Assembly (NCBI RefSeq): GCF_014196615.1
Contig: NZ_JACIDY010000002.1
Coordinates: 662,409 to 726,408, forward strand
Reading direction: 5' to 3'
Source: Novosphingobium fluoreni
GTDB taxonomy: Bacteria > Pseudomonadota > Alphaproteobacteria > Sphingomonadales > Sphingomonadaceae
DNA length: 64,000 nucleotides
Made by a program: the position numbers and the translations under genes. Of this stretch, positions 41,930 to 49,871 are shown piece by piece. Under the pieces are notes generated by a model. That model was not told where the DNA came from. It was given only the letters and a program-made list of their open reading frames with translations, and did no database searches. The stretch's first letter is position 1; each line of letters begins with the position of its first letter.

Positions 41930-44900
41930 TCACTCAGCCGGCAACGCGGCGGCGTCATGGCCGTGTGCGGTTTTGGGCGCGGGGCGTGCCTTGCGCCGCA
42001 GCCGCTCGGCCAGATTGCGGCACACGACGTAGAAGGTGGGAGTGAAGATCAGCCCGAACCCGGTCACGCCGACCATGCCGAAGAACACCGCCGTGCCCAG
42101 CGCCTGGCGCAGTTCCGCACCGGCCCCTTCGGCAATCACCAGCGGCACCACGCCCAGGATGAAGGCGAAGCTGGTCATCAGGATCGGACGCAGGCGCGTG
42201 CGGGCGGCGTGGACGGCGGCATCGATGGTGGACATGCCCTCCTCCTCCGCCTGCTTGGCGAACTCGACCACCAGGATCGCGTTCTTGGCCGCCAGCGCGA
42301 TCAGCACGACGAGGCCGATCTGGGTCAGGATGTTGTTGTCCAGCCCCCGGATCTGCACGCCCAGCATCGCCGCGAACAGGCACATCGGCACGATCAGCAC
42401 GATGGCCAGAGGCAAGGTCAGGCTTTCGTACTGGGCGGCCAGCACCAGGAAGACGAAGAACACCGCCATGCCGAACACGATGCCCGCGGTATTGCCCGCC
42501 GTGCTCTGCTGATAGGCGATGCCGGTCCACTCATGGCCATAGCCGGCAGGCAGGTTGGCGTCGGCGATGCGCTCCATCGTGGTCAGCGCCTGTCCGGTCG
42601 AATGGCCGGGGGCGACGCCGCCGTCCACCTCGATCGCGCGCTGCAGGTTGTAACGCACCACGCGGTAGGGGCCTGTCTTGTCCTCAAAGGTCGCCACGGA
42701 GCCCAGCGGCACCATCGCGCCGGTGACGGAGCGGGTCTTCAGGTTGGCGATGTCCGCCGTCGATCCGCGATAGGCCGAGTCCGCCTGCGCGGTGACGCGA
42801 TAGGTGCGGCCCAGCAGGTTGAAATCGTTCACGAACGCGGAGCCGAGATAGACCTGCAACGCCTCGAACACGCGCTGCACCGGCACGCCCAGCATGTCCG
42901 CCTTGGCACGATCGACATCGGCAAAGACGCGCGGGGTCGCCGTGTTGAACAAGCTGTAGACCTGTTTCAGCTCGGGCGCCTGATTGGCCTCCTTCAGCAG
43001 CGGGGCGATGGCCTTCTGCAACTCGGCGTAGCCACGGCCCTCACGGTCCTGCACGATCATGCGATAGCCGCCGGCCGGGACGATGCCGTTGATGGTGGGC
43101 GGCGGCAGAAGAACGATCTGCGCCTTGTCGTAGCCCTTCATCGCGGCTTGCGCCTGTTCCATGATCTTGGCGTACGTCGCGCCGACCTTGGCCCGGTCCT
43201 CGAAGCTTTCAAACGGGAAGTAGATCGCGGCGGAATCGGGGGAAGCGGTGCGCGAAGGCCCGTGGAGCCCGGCGAACATCACCGCGCCGCGAATGCCCTT
43301 GATCGGCAGGATGCGGGCGGCCATTTCGCGCGCCACCTCGTCGGTGCGGGCGAGCGAGGAGCCCGGCGGCAGGAATGCGGCGGCCATGAAGTAGCCCTGG
43401 TCCTGCTGCGGCACGAAGCCGGAAGGCGTGGTCCAGAACAGGCCCAGCGTTGCCAGGATCAGCGCGGCATACGTCGCCATCATCCGCAGCGGGGCCTGCA
43501 CCAGGCGGTGGGTCAGCCCGGCATAGCGCTCGCTCATGCGTTCGAACCCGTGGTTGAACTTGTCCCCGGCGGTCTGCACCCACTGCTTCCAGCGCGGTGC
43601 GGTCGTCGGCACGCGCTCACGATGCTTGAGCAGGATCGCGGCGAGGGCGGGGGACAGCGTCAGCGAGATCAGCAGCGAGATCACGGTGGCGGTAGAGATC
43701 GTCACCGCGAACTGCTGATAGAACGCGCCCGAGATGCCGCTGATGAACAGAGTCGGCACGAACACCGCGCACAGCACAAGCACGATCGCCACCAGCGCGC
43801 CGGACACCTCGTCCATGGAGCGCCGTGCCGCATCGATCGGGCGCATGCCGTCCTCGATATAGCGTTCCACGTTCTCGACCACGACGATCGCGTCGTCGAC
43901 GACGATGCCGATCGCCAGCACCAGCCCAAACAGCGACAGGTTGTTGAGCGAATAGCCCAGCGCCGCCAGCATCACCGCGGTGCCGATCAGCGAGACCGGA
44001 ATGGCGACGATCGGAATGATCGCGGCGCGCCAGTTCTGCAGGAATACCAGGATGACGATGACGACCAGCACCACCGCCTCGAACAAGGTGTGATACACCG
44101 CGTCGATCGACTGGCCGATGAACTCGGTGGGGTTGTAGATCACCGAATATTCCATGCCCTTGGGGAAGGACTTGGCCAGCGTATCCATCTGCCCGCGCAC
44201 GGCCTCCGCCGCGGCCAGCGCGTTGGAGCCGGGCCGCTGCATCACCGCCATGACCACGGTGGGCTTGTTCGAAAGGTAGGTGTTGGTGCTGTAGTCCTGC
44301 GCGCCCAGTTCCACGCGGGCGACATCGCGCACGCGGACTTGGCGGCCATCGGGATCGGTGCGGACCACCACGTCCGAGAATTGTTCAGGCGTCTGCAGGC
44401 GCCCCTGCAGCTCCACGCCCACCTGATAGGCGTTGCCCTTGTCATAGGGCGGCGCGCCCAGCGCTCCGGCGGAAACCTGCACGTTCTGCGCGCGAAGGGC
44501 GGACACGATCTCTCCGGGGGTCAAGTCCATCGCGGCGGCGCGGCCCGGATCGATCCAGATGCGCATGCCGTAGTCGCGCGCACCATAGAGCCGCACGTCG
44601 CCCACGCCTTCCACGCGCGCCAGCTTGTCGCGCACCTGGGTCAGGGCATAGTTGGACAAGTAATCGCGCGGCAGGCTGCCATCGGGCGATTGCAGGTTCA
44701 CCACCATCAGGAAGTCCGGCGAGGTCTTGTTGGTGACGACACCCAGCTGCTGCACTTCGGGCGGCAGGCGCGGCGTGGCGACGGCGACACGGTTCTGCAC
44801 CAAGACCTGCGCGGCATCCAGATCCGTGCCGATCTTGAAGGTCACCGTGATCGTGGTCTTGCCGTCTCCCGTGGACTGCGAGTCCATGTAGAGCATATCA

Positions 44901-45124
44901 TCGACGCCGTTGATCTCCTGCTCGATCGGCGCGGCGACGGTGTCGGCCACGGTTTCGGCGGAGGCGCCGGGATATTGTGCGCTCACCGTGACGGTAGGCG
45001 GCACGATGTTGGGATATTGAGAAACCGGCAGGCCGAAAAAGGCGAGCGCGCCCACCACGGTGATAATCACCGCGATGACGCCCGCGAAGATCGGCCGGTC
45101 GATGAAGAACCGGGAAAATCGCAT
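41930..45124 (-). CDS. RND multidrug efflux pump (HAE-1, AcrB-like)
   Basis: Inner-membrane proton-driven efflux pump of 1064 residues. N-terminus MRFSRFFIDRPIFAGVIAV is typical; 12 spans in the usual 1+5+1+5 arrangement; the proton-relay pair is Asp410-Asp411 in GIVVDDAIVVVENVER (AcrB 407/408); later phrases GVAPGHSTGQALTTM and YESLTLPLAIVLIVPM match the family. It is the middle gene of the operon, between adaptor and outer-membrane factor. Likely substrates are hydrophobic drugs or solvents, by family only. Confidence 0.95.
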   Translation of the reverse strand: MRFSRFFIDRPIFAGVIAVIITVVGALAFFGLPVSQYPNIVPPTVTVSAQYPGASAETVADTVAAPIEQEINGVDDMLYMDSQSTGDGKTTITVTFKIGTDLDAAQVLVQNRVAVATPRLPPEVQQLGVVTNKTSPDFLMVVNLQSPDGSLPRDYLSNYALTQVRDKLARVEGVGDVRLYGARDYGMRIWIDPGRAAAMDLTPGEIVSALRAQNVQVSAGALGAPPYDKGNAYQVGVELQGRLQTPEQFSDVVVRTDPDGRQVRVRDVARVELGAQDYSTNTYLSNKPTVVMAVMQRPGSNALAAAEAVRGQMDTLAKSFPKGMEYSVIYNPTEFIGQSIDAVYHTLFEAVVLVVIVILVFLQNWRAAIIPIVAIPVSLIGTAVMLAALGYSLNNLSLFGLVLAIGIVVDDAIVVVENVERYIEDGMRPIDAARRSMDEVSGALVAIVLVLCAVFVPTLFISGISGAFYQQFAVTISTATVISLLISLTLSPALAAILLKHRERVPTTAPRWKQWVQTAGDKFNHGFERMSERYAGLTHRLVQAPLRMMATYAALILATLGLFWTTPSGFVPQQDQGYFMAAAFLPPGSSLARTDEVAREMAARILPIKGIRGAVMFAGLHGPSRTASPDSAAIYFPFESFEDRAKVGATYAKIMEQAQAAMKGYDKAQIVLLPPPTINGIVPAGGYRMIVQDREGRGYAELQKAIAPLLKEANQAPELKQVYSLFNTATPRVFADVDRAKADMLGVPVQRVFEALQVYLGSAFVNDFNLLGRTYRVTAQADSAYRGSTADIANLKTRSVTGAMVPLGSVATFEDKTGPYRVVRYNLQRAIEVDGGVAPGHSTGQALTTMERIADANLPAGYGHEWTGIAYQQSTAGNTAGIVFGMAVFFVFLVLAAQYESLTLPLAIVLIVPMCLFAAMLGVQIRGLDNNILTQIGLVVLIALAAKNAILVVEFAKQAEEEGMSTIDAAVHAARTRLRPILMTSFAFILGVVPLVIAEGAGAELRQALGTAVFFGMVGVTGFGLIFTPTFYVVCRNLAERLRRKARPAPKTAHGHDAAALPAE

Positions 45125-45192
45125 GAGCTGTGTCCCTGCTGGGCGCGCCAGGGCGCCGGGGATTTATCTGGGTCGGGCTGAGAAGCGCGAGG

Positions 45193-46470
45193 TCAGTTCA
45201 AGGTCGCCTGCGCCGCCATCGGCGCGTTGGGATTTCCCGCCGGATCAGGCGGAGCCTTCGTAGGCGCGATCCGGCCGGGCTTGGCATCTACCTTTGATCC
45301 TGCGACCGCCCCGGCGAAGTTGCTGATCACCACGCGGTCATCAGGCGCAAGGCCGGACTGAATCACGCGCAATCCATTGACGAGGGGGCCCAGCTGCACC
45401 GGCTTGGCGGCAACCACGCCGTCCTTGCCGACCACCAGCACGACCTTGCGCGCCTGGTCGGACTGGACGGCCTGATCGGGCACCAGCATCGCGCGGACCT
45501 TGCCGCTTTCCGCCAGGCGCATGTTGCCGAACATTCCGGGCGTCAGGAAGCCATTGGGATTGGGCACCACCGCGCGGATGCGGATCGTGCCGGAGCGCGG
45601 ATCGAGGCCATTGTCGGTAAAGTCGAGCCTGCCGTTCCAGCGATAGTCCGCCTCGTCCTGCAAGCGCACCTGCACGTCTGCGGCGGCTTGCCCGGCCTGC
45701 CGCTGGCGCTGCGTCTTGAGGAAGAGCGCTTCGGAGGCATCGAAGTTGAAGTAGATCGGATCGACCGCGTTGATCGTGGTCAGCAAAGTGGCGGTGGCCG
45801 CGCCATCGCCCGATACCAGGTTGCCGATGTCCACCTTGCGATCGGACACGCGGCCCGAAATCGGCGCGCGCACGGTGGCGAATTCCATGTCGAGCGAGCG
45901 GCGGTTGAGCCGCGCCTGCGCCCCTGCCAGCGCCGCTTCCGCCGCGCGCACCTTGGCGCGCAGCTGATCCACCTCGCTGGCGGCCATCGCCTCGTCCCCG
46001 GTCAGCCCGGCGACGCGGCCATAGTCTGACCGGGCGAGCGTCAGGGCGCTGCGGGCGGAGGCGACATCGGCCTGCGCCTCGGCCAGCGCGGCGCGGTACG
46101 GCCGGGGGTCGACCACGAACAGGGCCTGGCCCTGCCGCACGAAATCACCGTCATGGAACAGGATCTGCGTCACCGCGCCCGATACGCGCGGGCGAACCTC
46201 TACCGTGCGGCTGGGGGCGAAACGGCCCACGAAATCGTTCCATTCCGTCACTTCTCGCACCAGCGGCGCGGCGATCTGGACGACGGCGGGCGGTGGCGGC
46301 GCGGCATCGGCCTGCTGTCCGGACAACATCTTCCACCCGACGCCTGCCACCAGCAATACCGCGATCACGCTGATCGCGGTATTGCGGCGGCTTCGGCGCG
46401 GGCCTGCGGCGGGCTCCGCCGAAAGATGCCGCTCGTCAGTGGGCAGCGGAATTTTGACATGCGAGTTCAC
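45193..46470 (-). CDS. RND efflux periplasmic adaptor (HlyD/AcrA family)
   Basis: Membrane fusion protein, 425 residues. One N-terminal span (NTAISVIAVLLVAGVGW) follows a 30-residue cytoplasmic start; then the family order: barrel-sandwich halves VEVRPRVSGAVTQILFHDGDFVRQGQALFVVDPRPY and DMEFATVRAPISGRVSD, an alpha-hairpin between them, and a beta-barrel with VRLQDEADYRWNGRLDFTDNG. GTG 46470 is selected: GGAG lies eight bases before, and the frame upstream to 46656 is not adaptor-like. First gene of the efflux operon, 68 bases before the pump gene. Confidence 0.92.
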   Translation of the reverse strand: MNSHVKIPLPTDERHLSAEPAAGPRRSRRNTAISVIAVLLVAGVGWKMLSGQQADAAPPPPAVVQIAAPLVREVTEWNDFVGRFAPSRTVEVRPRVSGAVTQILFHDGDFVRQGQALFVVDPRPYRAALAEAQADVASARSALTLARSDYGRVAGLTGDEAMAASEVDQLRAKVRAAEAALAGAQARLNRRSLDMEFATVRAPISGRVSDRKVDIGNLVSGDGAATATLLTTINAVDPIYFNFDASEALFLKTQRQRQAGQAAADVQVRLQDEADYRWNGRLDFTDNGLDPRSGTIRIRAVVPNPNGFLTPGMFGNMRLAESGKVRAMLVPDQAVQSDQARKVVLVVGKDGVVAAKPVQLGPLVNGLRVIQSGLAPDDRVVISNFAGAVAGSKVDAKPGRIAPTKAPPDPAGNPNAPMAAQATLN

Positions 46471-46665
46471 TGGCGATGCTCCGGCGAATAAGGTCTGTCC
46501 GCCGCCGTTTCGGCGCGGCAGCGGCAGGCAAGCCTCTGAGGCCGCGCCCCAGGGCACGACCTTGCAAGGCCGATCGATGGCACGCCCGGTAAGGGCGCAA
46601 GGATTGTTGTTATTTTCCGGAAGCTCAACAGCTGAGTGTCGAGGTTCCGCTCCCATGAGGATTAC

Positions 46666-46726
46666 TATACCGCTTGGTATATAAGGCAGTCGCCGACAGC
46701 GTCAACCGGTTTTGTACCAGAAGGTA
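46666..46726 (-). promoter_or_regulatory. RND operon promoter with two dyad operators
   Basis: On the minus strand a sigma-70-like promoter reads TTGACG (46705-46700), 16-base spacer, TATATA (46683-46678). The palindrome TATACC-GCTT-GGTATA (46666-46681) overlaps the -10, and a second dyad TACC-AGAA-GGTA (46715-46726) sits just upstream of the -35. Both share the TACC-N4-GGTA core, centres 47 bases apart. This is the layout of a TetR-type repressor site. No TetR gene is adjacent. The leader to the GTG at 46470 is about 200 bases. Confidence 0.6.
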
Positions 46727-46840
46727 ATCTATTTGCACGTTCTTTGTTACAACTGTGAACGGCATGTTCATGCTCAGCCTTGGCAAGTGGCGTATTTCCG
46801 GGCTTTGACCGGCTACGCTGGTCTTCGCTAAAAGCGCCTG

Positions 46841-47809
46841 ATGACAGATCAGACAAACACCGCGCGCGATGGCATCCTCGATTCCGGGGGCTGGGTGCTC
46901 CAGGTCCACGGCGGTGCCGGCGCGATGCGGCGGGGCGAACTGGACTCGGCGCTCGAAACCGCCACGCGTGCGGGGCTGACGCAGGCCCTGGCGGCGGGCG
47001 CGGCGATCCTGCGCCAGGGCGGTGCGGCGCTGGACGCGGTGGAGGCCGCAGTGCGCGTGCTGGAAGATGATCCGGCGTTCAACGCAGGCCACGGCGCGGT
47101 CTTCACGGCGGACGGGACGATCGAACTGGACGCGGCGATCATGGACGGCACCACGCGTGCAGCCGGAGCCGTTGCCGGCGTCACCCGCGCGCGCAACCCC
47201 GTCACTTTGGCCCGCGCGCTGATGGAGCAGACGCCCCACGTTCTGGTGGCTGGCCCCGGTGCTGATCGCTTCGGCGAGGAAGTCGGCGTCGAGCAGGTCG
47301 ATCCCACGTACTTCCACACGGCGGAGCGCTGGCGGCAGCTGGAAAAGATGCGCGAGCGTGGGCAGGGCAAGGCCGTTTTCGATGCCGACGTGAAGTTCGG
47401 CACCGTGGGCGCAGTGGCGCGCGACAGCCAGGGGCACCTCGCCGCCGCCACCTCCACCGGCGGCCTCACCGGCAAGCGTCCCGGCCGGGTCGGCGATTCG
47501 CCGGTGATCGGGGCGGGCACGTTCGCGGATGATCGGTCCTGCGCGGTATCGGCCACCGGCTCGGGCGAGTTCTACATCCGCGAAGGCGTCGGCCATGAGA
47601 TCGGCGCGCGCATCCGCTTCCTGGGTGAAAGCGCGCAAGTGGCGGTGGACGTTGTGCAGGCGGAGACGAAAGCGCTGGGCGGGGAAGGCGGCCTGATCGC
47701 GATCGGCCATGATGGCGCGGCGGTCTGGTCGTTCAACACCCCCGGCATGTATCGCGGGCGCGTTGCCGCCGATGGCGAAATGACGGTGGCGATCTATGGG
47801 GATGAGTAG
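46841..47809 (+). CDS. iaaA: Isoaspartyl peptidase / type III L-asparaginase
   Basis: N-terminal nucleophile hydrolase that cleaves beta-aspartyl dipeptides and L-asparagine, 322 residues. The precursor is cut before the catalytic threonine: KFGTVGAVARD gives Thr188 as the nucleophile. Other family marks: QVHGGAGAMRRGEL, NAGHGAVFTADGTIELDAAIMDG, TSTGGLTGKRPGRVGDSPVIGAGT and the SATGSGE phrase. The length equals E. coli IaaA. It stands alone, divergent from the efflux operon. Confidence 0.94.
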   Translation: MTDQTNTARDGILDSGGWVLQVHGGAGAMRRGELDSALETATRAGLTQALAAGAAILRQGGAALDAVEAAVRVLEDDPAFNAGHGAVFTADGTIELDAAIMDGTTRAAGAVAGVTRARNPVTLARALMEQTPHVLVAGPGADRFGEEVGVEQVDPTYFHTAERWRQLEKMRERGQGKAVFDADVKFGTVGAVARDSQGHLAAATSTGGLTGKRPGRVGDSPVIGAGTFADDRSCAVSATGSGEFYIREGVGHEIGARIRFLGESAQVAVDVVQAETKALGGEGGLIAIGHDGAAVWSFNTPGMYRGRVAADGEMTVAIYGDE

Positions 47810-47840
47810 GGCGGCGGTCTGAGGGTTTCGGGTGCTGCGG

Positions 47841-47867
47841 TGTCTCGACTTCGCTCGATGCGAATGG
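47841..47867. repeat. REP-like element, half copy E
   Basis: Only the right arm of the element is present: TGTCTCGACTTCGCTCGATG followed by CGAATGG. It lies between the convergent iaaA and PepSY genes. Confidence 0.65.
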
Positions 47868-47952
47868 AGGAATGGGGGCGGTAGCGGCTTCCCTGAAGTT
47901 CGTCATTGCCGCGAAAGCGTGAAACCATTTCCCGCCTGAAGCGGCCCGACCC

Positions 47953-49296
47953 TCACCCCAGCATCAGCATCGCCGGCAGGAGAAGGCCGAAAGCCGCCAT
48001 CGCCTGCACCGCCTTGCGAAAGCGCACGTCGGCAACAGAGGGGATCGAAGCCAGCAGGATCATCGCCAGGCCGATCCAGAAGATCGCCACCAGCGGCGCG
48101 CCGTTGCCCAGGGCCTTGCGGGCGACGAAGGTCATGCCCAGCATGAACGGGCTGCCCCACACCACGCCATCCCACATTCGGTGCAGGCGTGGCTCCACAT
48201 GGCCACGGCGGCGGCGCTTGCCCAACCAGATGAACACTCCGGTCGCGGAGATGCCGGTCAGCGCCGCGCCCAGAACAAGGTAGGCCAGCTTCACCGGCAG
48301 GCCGCCGAAATTGCCGAAGTGCAGCCCGTAGATCGATGCTCCGGCCTGCTGCCCGATCGCGCCATCGGACAAGCCGGCGATGCCCAGCAGCCGCCCGCGC
48401 GCGTCGTAGCGATAGCTTTCGCCAAAGATCAGCCGATGCGGGTGACGGGCCGAGACGACCACCTCCTGACCCAGCGTGCCCGGCTCATGAATGGTGACGT
48501 AGGTAGGCACCGCCTGCGGATAGGTGCGGGTGAAATTGGTGATCACGGCGGCGACATCGGCGGGCGGGGCGGGCTGCGCGTTCGGCTTGCCCTCCGGCCC
48601 GAACAGCGGGGCGTAGACCGCTTCCACGTTTCCGTCCTTGAATAGCGCGGCGAGGCCCATCGCGGTCACGCTGCCCAGCCCGATGATCGCGCCCGTCAGC
48701 GCCAGCGCGGTGGAGAAGGGCAGGGTCCAGACCGAGAGGCGGTTGTGCCAGTCCGCCAGGCCGACGCCGTTGCTGTCGCGCGCGCGCAAGTTGAAGGCGT
48801 CGCGGAAGACGCGGGGATGGGCGATGATGCCCGTCAGCGACAACGCCAGCAGCATCGCCCCCAGCGCGCCCACCACTGTCAGCCCGATGACGGACGGCAG
48901 GTTGAGCGTGTAATGCAGCGCGATCAGGAAGTCCGACCAGGCGATCTCTTCCGGCCCGGCGATCGTGCCGTCCGGGTTGAGGTGGACCGCGCCGGTGTCC
49001 GTGGTGATCGTGGCGCGCGGCAGGTCATCACCCGGCATGTGGACGAACAAGTGAGTGGTGGCGGGCTTGCCCTTTTCGCTTGCCAGCACCGCCTCCACGC
49101 CGCGTTGCACGGCTTGGGGGGCGATCGCCGGCATCTCGGGCGCGTCCCGCTGCTCCAGCCGCTGAAGCTCGGGATAGAACACGCTGATCGTGCCCGTCAG
49201 GCAGACGATATAAAGCAAGGCGCTGGTTAGCAGGCCGATCGCCGCGTGGGCGGAAAGCGCGCGCTTGACGCTGGAGGGTTCGGGCGCTGCCGTCAT
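47953..49296 (-). CDS. PepSY-domain membrane protein (ferric-siderophore reductase type)
   Basis: A 447-residue inner-membrane protein of the PepSY-associated type found in siderophore operons (compare FoxB/FegB). Spans: AAIGLLTSALLYIVCLTGTISVF near the N-terminus, then SVIGLTVVGALGAMLLALSLTGI, with the conserved HNRLSVW after the LADW segment, LAYLVLGAALTGISATGVFIWL and two C-terminal spans. Two periplasmic PepSY-like regions separate them. The role inferred from family and context is reduction of ferric siderophore to release iron. ATG 49296 has GGAGTGC before it and overlaps the stop of the upstream gene by four bases; the longer frame is antisense noise. Confidence 0.85.
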   Translation of the reverse strand: MTAAPEPSSVKRALSAHAAIGLLTSALLYIVCLTGTISVFYPELQRLEQRDAPEMPAIAPQAVQRGVEAVLASEKGKPATTHLFVHMPGDDLPRATITTDTGAVHLNPDGTIAGPEEIAWSDFLIALHYTLNLPSVIGLTVVGALGAMLLALSLTGIIAHPRVFRDAFNLRARDSNGVGLADWHNRLSVWTLPFSTALALTGAIIGLGSVTAMGLAALFKDGNVEAVYAPLFGPEGKPNAQPAPPADVAAVITNFTRTYPQAVPTYVTIHEPGTLGQEVVVSARHPHRLIFGESYRYDARGRLLGIAGLSDGAIGQQAGASIYGLHFGNFGGLPVKLAYLVLGAALTGISATGVFIWLGKRRRRGHVEPRLHRMWDGVVWGSPFMLGMTFVARKALGNGAPLVAIFWIGLAMILLASIPSVADVRFRKAVQAMAAFGLLLPAMLMLG

Positions 49297-49871
49297 GAAA
49301 GCACTCCTAGCGCGAGACAGGGCCAAAGCGGAAGACTGGCGAAGGCGAGCAAGCGCAACTGCCCGCGCCGGTCGCTCTCCATCAGCAGCAGGTACGCCAG
49401 CACGGCCCAGGCCAGTGGGGTCAGCGTCAGCGCCAGGAAGAACGCGTTGGCTTCTCCCGCGCCGGTGAACAGCAGGAGGCTGGCCCCGGCCACGGCGATG
49501 CCGATCCCCAGAATACCCGCGATCAGCCCCACCATGATGAACGTCAGCACGCGCCCCATCAGGCGCAGCGGTTCGCCCCGCTCGGCGATGATGCCAGCGC
49601 GGCGGTTCGAGGCACGCATCTTGCCTGGGCGGGAGCGAAAGGCTGCCCAGGCGAGCAGCACCAAGGCGGCGCCCATCGTCCATAGCGCGGTGACCGAGGT
49701 GCCCCAGGCGCCCGCCGCCTGCCAGCCCAGCACGGCTCCGGTCAGGATCAGCAGCCAGCCCGCTAGGTTCAACGGATGCGAGCGGCGGTCCTGCTGCCAG
49801 GCATAGCGCAACACGCCCACGCCTAGCATTCCGGCAAGCGATCCGGTGAGGAGAACGCCGCCCAGCGCCAT
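49293..49871 (-). CDS. Polytopic membrane protein of siderophore operon
   Basis: A 192-residue hydrophobic protein with about six spans, among them LGGVLLTGSLAGMLGVGVL, LAGWLLILTGAVLGW and VLTFIMVGLIAGILGIGIAVAG, and a basic loop GKMRASNRRAGIIAERGEP. No family is named with confidence; small membrane proteins such as DUF3649 and DUF3325 occupy this slot in other receptor-PepSY operons. Its ATG overlaps the receptor stop (ATGA) and its own stop overlaps the PepSY start, so all three genes are translationally coupled. Iron release or reduction is the inferred role. Confidence 0.7.
   Translation of the reverse strand: MALGGVLLTGSLAGMLGVGVLRYAWQQDRRSHPLNLAGWLLILTGAVLGWQAAGAWGTSVTALWTMGAALVLLAWAAFRSRPGKMRASNRRAGIIAERGEPLRLMGRVLTFIMVGLIAGILGIGIAVAGASLLLFTGAGEANAFFLALTLTPLAWAVLAYLLLMESDRRGQLRLLAFASLPLWPCLALGVLS

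Noticed and set aside
41891..45181. A 1096-codon open frame on the plus strand opposite the RND pump gene
   Set aside because: It is the exact antisense of the pump, with His/Arg/Gln-rich low-information translation. Long antisense frames are expected in GC-rich genes.
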